From the NCBI RefSeq assembly GCF_003711515.1, contig NW_021167090.1:751346-815345 (forward strand): DNA of 64,000 nt, in the 5' to 3' direction. The translations under genes and the position numbers were made by a program. Shown here piece by piece: positions 45,753 to 57,003 of the stretch (position 1 is the first letter of the stretch; every line of letters begins with the position of its first letter). This DNA is from Sodiomyces alkalinus F11 (lineage: Eukaryota > Ascomycota > Sordariomycetes > Glomerellales > Plectosphaerellaceae). Below the pieces are notes generated by a model. The model was given only the letters and a program-made list of their open reading frames with translations. It did not search any database and was not told the origin of the DNA.

Positions 45753-46498
45753 GGCTAGAAGGGGATGGGGAGTGGGCGAGATCGATGTTGCTTGGTGCTT
45801 CCCTGACTTCTCAGTAATACTCACCGCTTGGAACTTGGGAAACTAACAGTGGAATATCAAGACAGGGTTTCCCTCCTTTTAAGATCCAGTTATCGAGTTT
45901 CTTGGGCTCGAAGGATCGGCGTGTGAGTCATCCTCCTGATTCCCATACCACCAGAGGCTTGGCCATCACCAGAGTTCACACTGCATATTTTAAGCCTCAG
46001 CTTTGTGTTCTGCAGGTTACATGTATGGATGTGTCATTTTATGGCGGTTAGATAGCTGACAAGGCTTTTTCAGTGTCTCATCTCTTAGAATCATCCATGT
46101 ACAATATCCTCATGTGCTGAATATAGTCAAGGTGTTAAGAGTCCAATAGGGGATCTAGTAGCAGGTCTCATACCACAACGTCTTGGGATCAACGCCGCCA
46201 CAAGCCTCCTGCACGACTAAGTTGAGGGTTTGAAAGGCTGTAACCATACTCCTATTTCCTCTAGGAGTGACTCGAAGGGTCAAGTATTTGTCTCTGTCCG
46301 AATTTCAACTATAATTTCACTCACAATTTCCATCTCACCACCTTCAGTCCTTTACCGGCGAACATCTTCTCACATGCACATTCTTCTATAAAATAAATAA
46401 CAAGAATCATAGAAAGAAATCAGAAAAGCATGACCGACTCGGGAAACACACATTGCAGTGACAACCCAAATAGGGCGTCGTAAGCGACAATACACCAC
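45753..46498. other. Intergenic region upstream of the SDR gene
   Basis: AT-richer spacer with no coding signal. Confidence 0.5.
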
Positions 46499-46970
46499 AT
46501 GTCCCGATGGCTCGCAATGGACCCGCAAGATCGACCCCGAGACTTGAAGCCCTCGACACGGCAGCTCTCCGTGGCCGTGGAGCACGAAGCCGAACACGAG
46601 CCCAAGGACTGGCGTCTGTTTCGCCCATCGTCGCCATCGACCCGAAGCCACCGGCGCAGGAAGGGCCCAGGTCTGGCACGTCAAGGGCGACCGCAGAGAA
46701 CATGCGGCACGAGCACGTCCCGGATGAAGACATGTTGAGCTCTGCGTGTTTCGCCTCTTGCTGGCACCCAGGTGGTGAACGGAAACCTCAGCGACGCGCA
46801 GCTCGCCACCGTCGACCGCGTGGCCCGAGAAGAGCCGGCGCCGCGGGCTGTCAATCGGGGCTGCTGTGACGGCACGGGAACACTGTCAGGGGTGGACGAT
46901 TCGGGTGTTGAAGCGTCTTGTCGATGAGGAAATCGTTGAGGAGCGTGCCGTTGCCATGTTGCAGGGGTGA
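46499..46970 (+). pseudogene. Frameshifted relic of a protein-coding gene
   Basis: A GC-rich island of coding-like sequence spread over three plus-strand frames. In order: VEHEAEHEPKDWRLFRP (frame of 46499), IVAIDPKPP and MRHEHVPDEDM (frame of 46507), AQVWHVKGDR in the third frame between those two, NGNLSDAQLATVDRVAREEP (from about 46778), and WTIRVLKRLVDEEIVEER ending at a TGA at 46968-46970. Read as one string these look like parts of a single small fungal protein of about 150 aa (possibly of the DUF6914 type, from memory), broken by at least three frame changes. No start is clear. It might also hide small introns, but no convincing splice sites were found. Confidence 0.45.
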
Positions 46971-47090
46971 GGGCTGGGGTCTATGGATCCCATCCGCTGA
47001 GCCGGGGATGGGGGTAGGCAAATGGAAGTTGAGGTTTTGCGTTTCGACTTTTCGTTTCATGATGTTGTTGTTTGTTCCAATTGCAGCTAG

Positions 47091-47936
47091 TTACTCGTCG
47101 TCGTCATCCTTAATGATACCCAGCTCCCTCGCCAGGTCAATAATCTCCGAGGTGACCGGCTCGACATCTTCCGTCTTGAAAGGCAAGCGATGGCCGCCCT
47201 CCCACTCCACCAGCGTCGCCGTGCCGGGGGCGCAGTACCTGTCGTACATCAAGCGATGCAATCGCAAAGCCGGGTCCTGCATCCCGTGGACGTGGATCGT
47301 GCGCGCGTGCAACAGATGGGGCCCCTCCCTCGGCAACCCCTCCGGCGCGCCAACGAACTCGGGGCTCGAATGCGACATGTCGACGACGCCGAAGGGGGGC
47401 GCGAGGCGCGGGTCCAGCGTGACGAGCGGCGCCCGGCCCGCCATGACGACGGCGAACTGGAACGTCCTGCTCGGCTGCGCGTCCGGGTCGGCGGTGCTCG
47501 TCAACCAGGCGGCGGCCTCGTGTTCGCCCAACTTGTCGCGGAGGAGTTGCTGCGTGTACAGCACGCTGGCGGCGACCTTGGCGCCCTGGCTGAAGCCGAG
47601 GAGGCCGACCCAGGGCCCGAAGCCGCCGGCGTCGTCGTCGTCTTGGTCCATGGCGCTGACGAGCACGCGGCGCGTCTCGCTGGTCATGGTGGCGATGTCC
47701 AGCTCCGGGTGGTGCGGGAGCCAGCGCATCCAGCGGCGGAAGGGGCCCTGGTCGCCGTAGATGGGGACGATGGCTGGGTCCGGGTCGCTGATGAAGGGGG
47801 CCTCGACGAAGATGAAGCGGAAGTATTTGGATAGCCGGAATACGAGTACGCGGGTTTGCACTTTGAAGATGGAGGCGTTGACCCCTCCGCCATGCAGGCA
47901 GAGGATTCGGGGGAGATGGAGGTTCGACTTTGCCAT
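47091..47936 (-). CDS. FSH-type serine hydrolase
   Basis: Alpha/beta hydrolase of the FSH1 family. Intronless, 281 aa from the ATG at 47936; the frame runs further upstream, but that segment contains a hydrophobic stretch encoded by the AT-rich promoter and is not used. LCLHGGG near the N-terminus, nucleophile Ser116 in GFSQGA, acid in HVHGMQDPAL, and His in WEGGHRLP form the triad. No signal peptide, so it is cytosolic. FSH enzymes act as esterases or thioesterases, sometimes in polyketide clusters, but no polyketide synthase lies nearby, so a metabolic role cannot be stated. Confidence 0.9.
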   Translation of the reverse strand: MAKSNLHLPRILCLHGGGVNASIFKVQTRVLVFRLSKYFRFIFVEAPFISDPDPAIVPIYGDQGPFRRWMRWLPHHPELDIATMTSETRRVLVSAMDQDDDDAGGFGPWVGLLGFSQGAKVAASVLYTQQLLRDKLGEHEAAAWLTSTADPDAQPSRTFQFAVVMAGRAPLVTLDPRLAPPFGVVDMSHSSPEFVGAPEGLPREGPHLLHARTIHVHGMQDPALRLHRLMYDRYCAPGTATLVEWEGGHRLPFKTEDVEPVTSEIIDLARELGIIKDDDDE

Positions 47937-48464
47937 GGTTCTAGTAGGGTTAGACACGAGAGAATATATATATATAAATAATAATAACAAAAGAATGAAA
48001 GAAACAGTGACCACCTGCAGGGAGATGTATTCTGAGGTGTGAAGTTGAGGTATGTATAGTGGTATTAGTCGTGAAGTGCCATGCGCGAATTTGGGTCGAC
48101 GGGGAGTTAGTTTACGGATAAGGGGGCGGGGCTACTCGGGTCGGGGGATAGGCGGAGAAGCCGCCCGGAAACTAAAGTGAATCGGGCCAATTACTGCAAG
48201 GGGAAGCAAGGGGCATGGTGATGAAAGGCGTGGTCCGCGTGGAAGGTGTTGCAGTGACTTCCAGGTTCGTAGGGCGAATGGAAAAGTACCTAGGTACCTT
48301 ACTCCGTAATAATACACGTGTGCACTACAAATTGGAAGATCAAGACATGCACCGCCTCAGTGTCAAGCCCTTTAACCAAGCAGTGGCACCACTGCGCCAC
48401 GATACGTCATCACGTCACCAGGTACATTCTAGCAGTACCTTACCAATTCAGGACAAGGCAAGAG

Positions 48465-48513
48465 CTTCCCCTCCCCCTCCCCTTCCCCCTCCCTCTCCCC
48501 TTCCCCCTCCCTC
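48465..48513. other. Polypyrimidine tract with eight C-runs (G-quadruplex-capable on the minus strand)
   Basis: Only C and T for 49 bases, with eight runs of three or more C separated by one to three bases. The complementary strand meets the usual G-quadruplex pattern twice over. It lies about 365 bases upstream of the SYLF-domain ATG. Confidence 0.6.
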
Positions 48514-48637
48514 GCAGGCCTCCGTCACAGCTGAAACAAAATCGAATGACAATGACGCGGCGAACCCTCCCGCAAACACTTCACTTTACTAAATAATTAG
48601 AACCTGTCTGGTTTTGCCCAAAACCTTCTTCACCGAC

Positions 48638-48644
48638 TATATAT
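48638..48644 (+). promoter_or_regulatory. TATA box of the SYLF-domain gene
   Basis: TATATAT 234 bases upstream of the ATG at 48878, followed by a CT-rich leader. Confidence 0.45.
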
Positions 48645-48877
48645 CAACCCTCTCAGCTTCTGCCATTCTTTCTTCTAGTCACCCACCATTCTCTAATCTC
48701 TACTCCTTCACCGTCGAACCTCTCTCTGCACAGATACGGTGATACCCGCCACCATCGAGATACCCTGCCCCCGCCATCAGAAACGTCCTTCGCGCATTCA
48801 ACCTCAACGACGTCGTCTCGTTCTCTCATCACAGCTCTCAGTTTCAGAGACTTCTGACAAGTCTGAACTCTGCCATC

Positions 48878-50802
48878 ATGTCATCAAATCCCGAGAAGCC
48901 ACCTATTCAATTTTCGGGCCAAGACCCTCAAAACCCACAGCAGTATCAACAACAACAACAACAACAACAACAGCAGCCTTATTTCCCACCCCCCCCTTCT
49001 GGTCCTCCGCCCGAGGATCAACAACAGTACGCTCCTCAAAGTGCGACTGGTCAGCACCCACCTGGCCATACCTTCGATGGACAGGGATACACGAGCGGAG
49101 ACCAGAAACCTCCTATCCTTCCCCAGACCGAACAGCAATACTACCCTCCCCCTCCTCCCGGGCAGCCTCCCTCGCAACAGCAATACCCATCCAATGCAGA
49201 TGTTGGACTTGGACCCAACGACAATCTCCCGACATCTTACAAGCCCTCCGACGATTACGAGGGGCCCCCTCCGCTTCCTGGCCCGCGACCCACCCAACAC
49301 CAACAGCAAGGCTACAACCCGGCCGGGTCTGGAAACCCCCTTCTTGCGGGCCAGGCGACGACTCAGACGACGCAGACGACGCATGAACGCCCCCATCGTA
49401 CCTGGGGTGACCGCTTGTCGGAGATGGGCCATAAAGCCGCCGCTCCGATCAATGCCTTTGCTAACAAGCTAGGCGCCCAGAGCTTCCTGCCCACCACTAT
49501 GGATAAGGAGTGTGAGAAGGCTGCCAACATTCTCAGAAGCTTCTGCAGTAAGTCAAAAGGGCTTTCCCCCAGCAAGTAGAGGATACGTGCGCTAACAAGA
49601 CTGTAGAGGAGGGTATCGCCTCTGATGCGGCTGCTCAGGGTCCTCAAGGTACTCAAGGCCAGCAAGGTCACCAAGGTTACCAAGGCTCCCCAACTTCGGC
49701 CGCTCCCGAACCCACATATGGGGCCCGCCCCGTGTCACCCAACAAGCAGCCCAGAGCCCTCCACGGCCAGCGTGCCATCGTCAAAATACCCTCCAAAGTC
49801 ATCCAAAGGGCACAGGGCCTGGCCATATTCACCACCGCGCGTGTGAGTTACGGGTTCTCCGGCGCGACAGGCTCCGGTATCCTCATCGCTCGCCGCCCCG
49901 ACGGCTCCTGGTCCCCGCCCTCCGGTATACAGGTCCACACCCTCGGCGCCGGCTTCTCGATTGGCGTCGACATCTACGATTGCGTCTGCGTCATCAACAG
50001 CCGGGAAGCCCTCGAGGCCTTCAAGAGTACCCGCGTCAGTCTAGGCCCGGACGTTGCCGTGACTGCCGGCCCGTATGGCGCCGGCGGCAATGTCCAGATC
50101 GGATACGGAGGAGGAGGCCGCAAGTCGGGCGAACATCGACGAGAAGAAGAGGACCTGGTATACGATCGTCCCCCGTCGCAGTATGCCGACGGAAAGCCTT
50201 TCGGTGAGGACGACGACAAGCTCAAGCCGCCGCGGAAAGACAAGGACCGCCATCGCCGCAGCAGCAGCGGTTCCTTCAAACCCGTCTTCACCTACGTCAA
50301 GTCCCGCGGCTTCTACGCCGGCGTGCAGGTCGACGGCACCGTCATCACCGAGCGTCGCGACGCCAACGCGGCCTTCTACGGCCAGAGGGTCGGCGTCGAG
50401 CAGATCCTGCGCGGCGAAGTGCCCCCCCATGGCGCCAAGTGGCCGGCTGGGTCGCCGGCTCTGTACGAAGCGCTGCGCGTTGCCGAGAGTCAGAAACCCT
50501 TGCCCGAGGCGAACCTGCCGCCCCCGCCTCATCCGACCCCTGCGGGTGTTGCCCCTCCTCCCCAGTCGGGTGCGGATCCGAACGTTGCCGCTCCCGGTGG
50601 TCAGTATGGTCAGCTGGGTAATTATCCGACCCATCCGGTCGGGCAGGCTACCGGAGGTCAGTTCCATGGGTCCCCACACATGACCGGCGGTGGAGGTGTG
50701 GCGGGACCACCGTCTGGAGCGCAAGGGGATGAGCTGCCGGGGTATGTGGACGACGGCATCCAGAGACCTGGTGTTGGGGATGTGAAGTATCATTACCAGT
50801 GA
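48878..50802 (+). CDS. SYLF-domain protein (Ysc84-like) with Gln/Pro-rich N-terminus
   Basis: Exons 48878-49547 and 49607-50802 (59-bp intron, gtaagt...ctgtag) encode 621 aa. The first about 170 residues are disordered and Gln/Pro-rich, with a CAA-encoded Gln run and PPPP motifs. A SYLF (DUF500) domain spans about residues 190-420: TMDKECEKAANILRSFCK, IPSKVIQRAQGLAIFTTARVSYGFSGATGSGILIARR, GAGFSIGVDIYDCVCVINS, and FTYVKSRGFYAGVQVDGTVI. A charged insertion (about 330-370) interrupts it. SYLF proteins bind phosphoinositides and, in yeast Ysc84, actin; the yeast C-terminal SH3 domain is absent and replaced by a Pro/Gly-rich tail. A role in endocytosis or membrane-actin linkage is inferred. Confidence 0.88.
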
Positions 50803-53800
50803 TATGTGGTAAAACGTTGGTTCGGGGGTCGGCAGTTGCACATGGGCCGGATATATTGCCAATGCTGTACTGTACGGGAGGGAACCCGGTTTGTGTTGTG
50901 ATTGGAGCCCCTGGACTTTTCCTTGACTTTAGTGTTTAAACAATAGCGTTCACTTAGTATTAGTACCTACCTAATTCATGACAAGATGCGAGAGGATCGT
51001 AAACTTTGCATCCGTTTTCTTCTCAAATTGTGAGCGGTACTTTGAGATGCCCTGCGACGACGACTCCCCCCACGAGTTGCACCGGCAGAGCGTACCGAAG
51101 AGGAGAACCGAACGGGAATATCGGAAGCGACGGTGACAGTTCGGGCCTTTGCCAGCTTCCGGAACAACCTTTAAGACTCACTCAATTGGGTTCAAGAGAG
51201 GGTCCAGTCGCCAAACGGTCTATTTGAAGAATCACTACCCTTTGCGTTGATGGAGGGAGAGAGTCTGATTCAGGGGTCGCGCCGTAGCTCGTGGTCTAAT
51301 GAGTGAGCCCCGTGTCTTCCCCTGACATTGAGGGAGGAATGCGAACCCGAGGGAGTTGAGTCAATAGTTGAACGCCGGAGTCATGAGGGATTGATAGTAT
51401 GTCTTTGGTGCCTGGAAACTATGTGCTGCGAATTCCTAAAGAGAGAGGGAGAAGAATGTGACAACCCCCGGTCGGGGCTCCGTCGGGAAACACGCGACTT
51501 GGACCGATCTGTGTCTTTTTATCATTGATGCGACACAGGAATCAGACTTGACCCGTTCGGAAAGGGATCGACGGTTTTGCATTTTGTCGGCTGCTTGACC
51601 TTGGCGATGGAACTTTTTAATGGACAAAAAAAGCCAGGAGAGAGGGAAAAAGAAGAAGAAAAAAGGAAGAAAAAAAAAAAAGAAAAAAGAAAAAGGCCCT
51701 TGACCCTGTTCGTGGCAATAAGGGGCAAACGTGCCTTGCAGAAGGAGGTTTTCCAATATGGTAGGGATCAGCCAAGGGTCAAAAGCGGGTCCAGAAGAAA
51801 AGTGGGACTGTGGAGATGATTTGCCTGTGTCTGGTGGATAATTATAGCGTCGAGGACGATGATTGTAATGGTATGGAGACGAGACCAAAACAATGGAATG
51901 TGAGACAGCGAGGCATTCAATATTGAAGGCAACAGTTATAGCGGGAATAGCCGATGCGAGACCACTGAATACCTTACGTTGTGTTGTATGCTGGCTGGCG
52001 ATGATTGATGGTTGTGGATAGAAGTGCTGCCTGGCAAGGGTTAATCAAGGGGGTTAATCCCCCGTAGCTGAGTCAGCACAAAGTACCCACAGGAAAGGGC
52101 CAGGGGGTGAGAGCTCCCAAACCAGTCAGACCGAAGGAGCATGAAAGTACCTTAGAGTACTTTATATCCGCAAGTGACCACCTCATTTGCACCCCCGAGT
52201 CTTTGGCCCCTATTCCTCACCTCGACAGGGTTCCCCGCGGCCTTGCTCTCAACTGACATGCCTCGATACGCTGGGTCATGATCGTGAATCGAATGGTGGT
52301 AGGCTTGCTCCCTGCTTAGAGGCGTCCGGGACAAAAGGCCTGTGGAGGAACGTAACATGGACGGCTAAATGCACTACAGCTTGTCTGAGATGGAGGAACA
52401 CAGAGGGAGATGTCGCCAAGGATAAGGTAATGCCCAAGATTACTACGGTAATGTGGAATGGAGTGCGTCAAACCTTGTCAGACCACATACTAATCGATGA
52501 TGGCTCAGATTCCTATGCCGCCACGGACAACCGTATGGGATGTTGCAGAGCCAAACGTGGAGTCGCCGAATGGCGAATGGGGTGAGGTGAACGTTTGCAG
52601 CCACGTACGGATTTGGATACCGATTGCAAACGGACCCTTGACCCGTTGTTTATCTTATCCTTGAACCCCCTAAGTTTTCTTCATGAGCAGAGCCAATCAG
52701 GGTTAATTGACGACAGCAAGAGGGAGTTGTTCGTGGGAAAACGCGTGGGAGATATGACTTTGTCCCTGCAGGTGCTTTGTACCTAGGTACTTCGTTCTTC
52801 GTATTTCCCACTGAACTCTGTGAATACTCTACCTTCGGTACTTGGGGCCTGACGAGGTGTGTCTAAAGGTCTGCGTTATCCTTATCAAGATCAGACGGAC
52901 TTGAAGCCTCACCCCCTTGGCGGGCCAATTTCCAGTAGACCGGGACCCATCCGAAAACCCTCACAACCCCTGAAGCCCAGAACGAACCCCTTGCCCTGCC
53001 CCTGTACCTAAGGCAAGGGGGGTTCTTTTCCACTTTCCCAGCCCATTCCCATGCCAGTCGTCCCTCCCCCCATTTCCGTTATGCGCCGTTCCTTTTTATC
53101 CCTCCCCTTCCCTTCTTTTCCACCTCGTGTTTCTCACCTCTCTCCCCTCAACCAAAATTTCCGACCCTCAACGTCGGCCACCTCCCGACAAAACGACACT
53201 CGCTCGGACTGTACGAAGTATCGTCGCTATCATCCGCCCTAATAGCACTTGCCGATTTTTCTTTGAAGCCGACCGAGTCCCTGGCCCGTTGTTTTGTCGC
53301 CTAATCGGACTCGACTCGTTGGGATTGACTCTTTGCTGTTGCCTCGACATCAGCCTGTCTATCGTTCACCCGTACACAACCAGACATCCTCCTCTTTTGC
53401 CGATCTGTATGATCGTGACGCTCGCTTAGCATCCATTTACGCATATCAATCATTTGAACTCTTTTCCCTTCATTCCTTCATTATCATTCCCCCTATTTTC
53501 TTGCATTCGAGCCGCTGTTTGGGCTTTCTCACGACAACGACGTTCCCCCACCAGGATCTTTGTCAACCGTCTTTGAACATTGCCTGGTCAATTTGTCGTC
53601 CTGCTCAGCGAAATTCCGTCTTTGGATCCATTGCGTTACTAACGAGGAAATAAACCGACTCACCGACCGACTGACCGAAGACCCTGTGATCGATTCGATT
53701 CGCCGAATGCCTGCATTTGCCTGAGCGACTCGACCCGCCCAGCACAAAACCATAATAAGCTTCCCCGTCGCGTCGGGTTAATACCGTCAAACTGGATAGA

Positions 53801-53812
53801 AAAGCGTTTCAC
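50803..53812. other. 3.0-kb intergenic region upstream of the second GT31-like gene
   Basis: No gene supported. It contains a degenerate tRNA-like stretch near 51281-51355, an A-rich tract (51640-51695), GTACCTAGGTAC at about 52780-52795, and a long CT-rich leader (53050-53530) that may be the 5' UTR of the next gene. Confidence 0.6.
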
Positions 53813-55474
53813 ATGAACATGAGGAGTATGGGTGCAAGATTACCCCTACCGCTCGCCGGCCGGTTTTGCAGCATGAGGAATCCGTTCGCTCGCACCTTCA
53901 TTTTTACCGCTCTCGTGCTTTTCCTCATGTGCATGACCTTCCAGACGAAAACCATCTATGCTCGGAACCGCATCCTCAAGACGGCTGACCGTATGGCCTC
54001 CGTCGTCCACCAGGTCCCTCTCGAGGTTGATCTTGTCCCCCAGGGCTTCAATGACACCGACCTTGATGCTCCGGGGTCGACCCACCTCATGAACTGCGGC
54101 ATCGACACGGAGCACCTTCGTCAGATCAGGGAGAAGTACGAGCTTGGCGAACACATGGAGTACTTCAAGCGTTACGTGCGTTTCTCTCGCCAGCCCATCG
54201 ACCGTTTCCGCCACACCCACCTGCGCCAAAAGTTCCTCGACCATCCGTTCCAGCTTGTCAACGTGAATGCCGAGTCCCGTGACGACGAGTGCACCGCGCC
54301 TCTCCAGGTCCCCGTCACCCAGTCCGACTTCCCTGGTCATGTCGACCTCTCCGAGTTCATGTTCGCCATCTCCACCACGTACGGTCGAATCGACGATCCC
54401 AAATCGAGCCCTATCAAGGAGTGGGCCTATTGGTTGACCGACAGCAACGGCAACTCGAACGGCGGAAAGCTCATCCTCCAACTCATCAACGCCAGTGACG
54501 AGGAGCTCGAAGATGTGACGAATCGGCTTGCCCGTGCCGGTATCGATGCCGACGTGGGCCACGGCGACAACCGAGTGGAGATGGCCGTCCGCTACCTCGA
54601 GCTCGTCCCCATGCTCTACAACCATCAGGACCGGCCCAAGAAGAAGTGGCTCGTCTTGTGCGACGACGACACCTACTTCACCGCCATGCACAGCCTCGTG
54701 GCCCGCTTCAAGAAGTACGACCACAACAAGCCTCTTTACATCGGCACCCTGTCCGAGGATGTGGGCGCCCTCGAGCGCCACGGCTCCCAAGCTTTCGGCG
54801 GCGCCGGCGTCTTCCTCAGCCTGCCTCTGGCCAAGATGATCAACGAACTCCACCCGTCCTGCCGCACGCCTGCCAAGATCGCCGAGTCCAACTCGGGCTG
54901 GGGTCCTCAGGGTGACATCCTGCTGCGGAAGTGCATCTACGAGAACACCAACGTTCGGCTGACCCAGCTCTGGGATCTCTGGCAGCTGGATCTTTACGGC
55001 GACCCTGCCGGCTTCTACGAGGGCGGCATCAAGCCTTTCTCCGTGCACCACTTCAAGGGCGGTGGCTGGCACTACGCCTACCCTTTCCAAACCACCAAGA
55101 TCGCCCACGCTTGCGGCGAGGACTGCCCGTTTCAGCGCTTCATCACCACCGACGATTTCATCATCTCCAACGGTTTCAGCGTGGCAAGCTATCCGCAGGG
55201 CATCGATTTCGATCTAGACCAGTTCGAGGGCACTTTCTTCGCCGCCCCGGAGAACAGGGGTTGGAACCTCGATTTCATGTATGGACCTCAGCGTCCCTCG
55301 CTGCTCAAGACCGGCAAGAAGATTGCCTGGGAACTCCGCGAGTCCCACAACAACGAGGACGGCTCCGTGCTGCAGACCTACATCCTCAAGAGCAGTGACG
55401 AACGCTGGAAGGTGAATAACCAGCCCATGCGCGCCCTGGATGGTGTTATTGAGCTTGTTTGGCTTCCCGCGTGA
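53813..55474 (+). CDS. GT31-like (Fringe/DUF604-type) type II membrane glycosyltransferase
   Basis: Intronless, 553 aa. A cytosolic tail of about 26 residues precedes one membrane anchor (about residues 27-42, FTALVLFLMCMTF), the layout of a Golgi type II transferase. The catalytic region contains the metal/nucleotide-sugar triad in LCDDDTYF (about residue 283), GGAGVFLSLPLAKMI, GWGPQGDILLRKC, and HHFKGGGWH, the pattern of fungal DUF604/Fringe-related GT31 enzymes. A start at the second Met (53819) or third Met (53831) is also possible. It differs from the other GT31-like gene at 2139 in lacking a Cys-rich tail and Ser linker. Acceptor and donor unknown. Confidence 0.88.
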   Translation: MNMRSMGARLPLPLAGRFCSMRNPFARTFIFTALVLFLMCMTFQTKTIYARNRILKTADRMASVVHQVPLEVDLVPQGFNDTDLDAPGSTHLMNCGIDTEHLRQIREKYELGEHMEYFKRYVRFSRQPIDRFRHTHLRQKFLDHPFQLVNVNAESRDDECTAPLQVPVTQSDFPGHVDLSEFMFAISTTYGRIDDPKSSPIKEWAYWLTDSNGNSNGGKLILQLINASDEELEDVTNRLARAGIDADVGHGDNRVEMAVRYLELVPMLYNHQDRPKKKWLVLCDDDTYFTAMHSLVARFKKYDHNKPLYIGTLSEDVGALERHGSQAFGGAGVFLSLPLAKMINELHPSCRTPAKIAESNSGWGPQGDILLRKCIYENTNVRLTQLWDLWQLDLYGDPAGFYEGGIKPFSVHHFKGGGWHYAYPFQTTKIAHACGEDCPFQRFITTDDFIISNGFSVASYPQGIDFDLDQFEGTFFAAPENRGWNLDFMYGPQRPSLLKTGKKIAWELRESHNNEDGSVLQTYILKSSDERWKVNNQPMRALDGVIELVWLPA

Positions 55475-57003
55475 GGCCGAGTCGAAAGAACTCCAGATCC
55501 GCTACTTTGACGACGACATGCCACGGACAGAGGCGTACATATTACAGACTTGCACAGGGCGCGGGGCATGGTACTCGGGACATTGGTCATGATCAGGCAT
55601 ACAAAGGAGCGTTCCGTTTGAGATCCCGTTGTCTCTTTGGTCTCGGCACGGACTGACTCAATGGAGGGGGGTTCGCTTGCAACGATTCTCCTGGCCACAC
55701 GAGATAGGATAGCAAACAGGTCCTTCCGGATCCGGAAACCATCCCGATGACAGCCTCCTTCCCCCCGTTAGGACAACCCGCAAGCAGCACGGCTTGTCCT
55801 GATGCCCAAGGATCAAGCAGCAGAACCCCCCATTGTATCAGACACCGGAGACATTACCCTCGCGCATCACATGCTAATGATAATACCACGGAACGCACTA
55901 CGCTCACTACCCAACTTCATCTTCTCTCAGCCATGCTACTTTTCAAATTCATACCCCTTGTCTGTCAACCAATCAAGCAATGAATCATACAGCTGTCACT
56001 TTGTGCCGAGGTTTTCTGGACTCCAGCAGCTGCTCTATATATCTCGGGCGTTAAAGGGTGTTCTCATAGGGAATTCTGGTACTGGTGTTAATTATTTTAT
56101 TATCTTTCCCCATTGTACTCTTGTTCTCCTCTTCGTGCCCCTTGTACGCGCCTTGTCGGCGAAGGACGGAGCTACTAAAGCCGGGGATTTCTTTTTTTCT
56201 TTTTCTTCTTCTTTTTTGGGGGGGGCTTGGGCGTGGATCTACATCCCTCGCGCAACTACTGCCCCTACTGCAACCGGGGAGTCTTGTGTCGTAAAGAAGG
56301 AGTCGATTGCGGACTTTGTGCTTGTGTACTTTCAACTTGGGGGCGGCAGGCGCGTGGTGGGTGGGGGCCAATGACAAACATATGCCTTTTTTTCTCCCGC
56401 TCTGTTTTCCGGCCAGAACAGAACGGTGGGTGGATTGCTGTCAGCACGAAACATGAAGAGAGAACAGACGTGCGAGATGGCTGTTCTTTGTTCAGACAAA
56501 CCATTCGACTGCATATATCTGGTGGGGTGTTTGGGGGCAGAGATTTAGTGTATAGATTTTAAGAAGTGAGTCCATGAAATGACAGAATCGTATAGACCTT
56601 CAGATGTCGTATCCTCGATGGGGCAGATGGCGGGTGATAATTACAGCGATATGCCGTTGCATTTGGAGGTCTTGTCCCGTCAGATACCGTCGCAGGCTCC
56701 TGGTTCGCCCCGTAGTTAAAACACGGCGAATTCCCCTCGCTACACCCGTGTGGCTGGCATGTAATATGTATTGTGCTGGCCAGCCTGCTAGCATGCTTGA
56801 TATGAATAGGAAATCAATGAGGGATGGTGTGTTGTGTTAGCCAATGCATCCCATCCCTACGAACCAGTCGCCCACGCCCCTTAACTCCGGATATGCTGAA
56901 TAGACGACCTGATATGAACCCAATGAGGACTCGACCGAAGACCAAATAGATAGAAAAGGGAAAGAGTGACACAAGAAGATGAAAAAACGCGTTGCAATCC
57001 CTC
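55475..57003. other. Convergent intergenic region
   Basis: 1.5 kb between the 3' ends of the GT31-like and MCH1-like genes. A T-rich tract followed by a G-run near 56190-56226. No gene seen. Confidence 0.55.

Larger units (their letters stand above)
47937..48877. other. Divergent promoter region between FSH hydrolase and SYLF-domain genes
   Basis: Holds an alternating TA run (about 47966-47981) just upstream of the FSH gene, GTACCTAGGTACC with TTACTCCGTAA at 48288-48310, a tRNA-like A-box on the minus strand near 48400, a C-run tract (48465-48513) and a TATATAT box at 48638. Confidence 0.65.
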
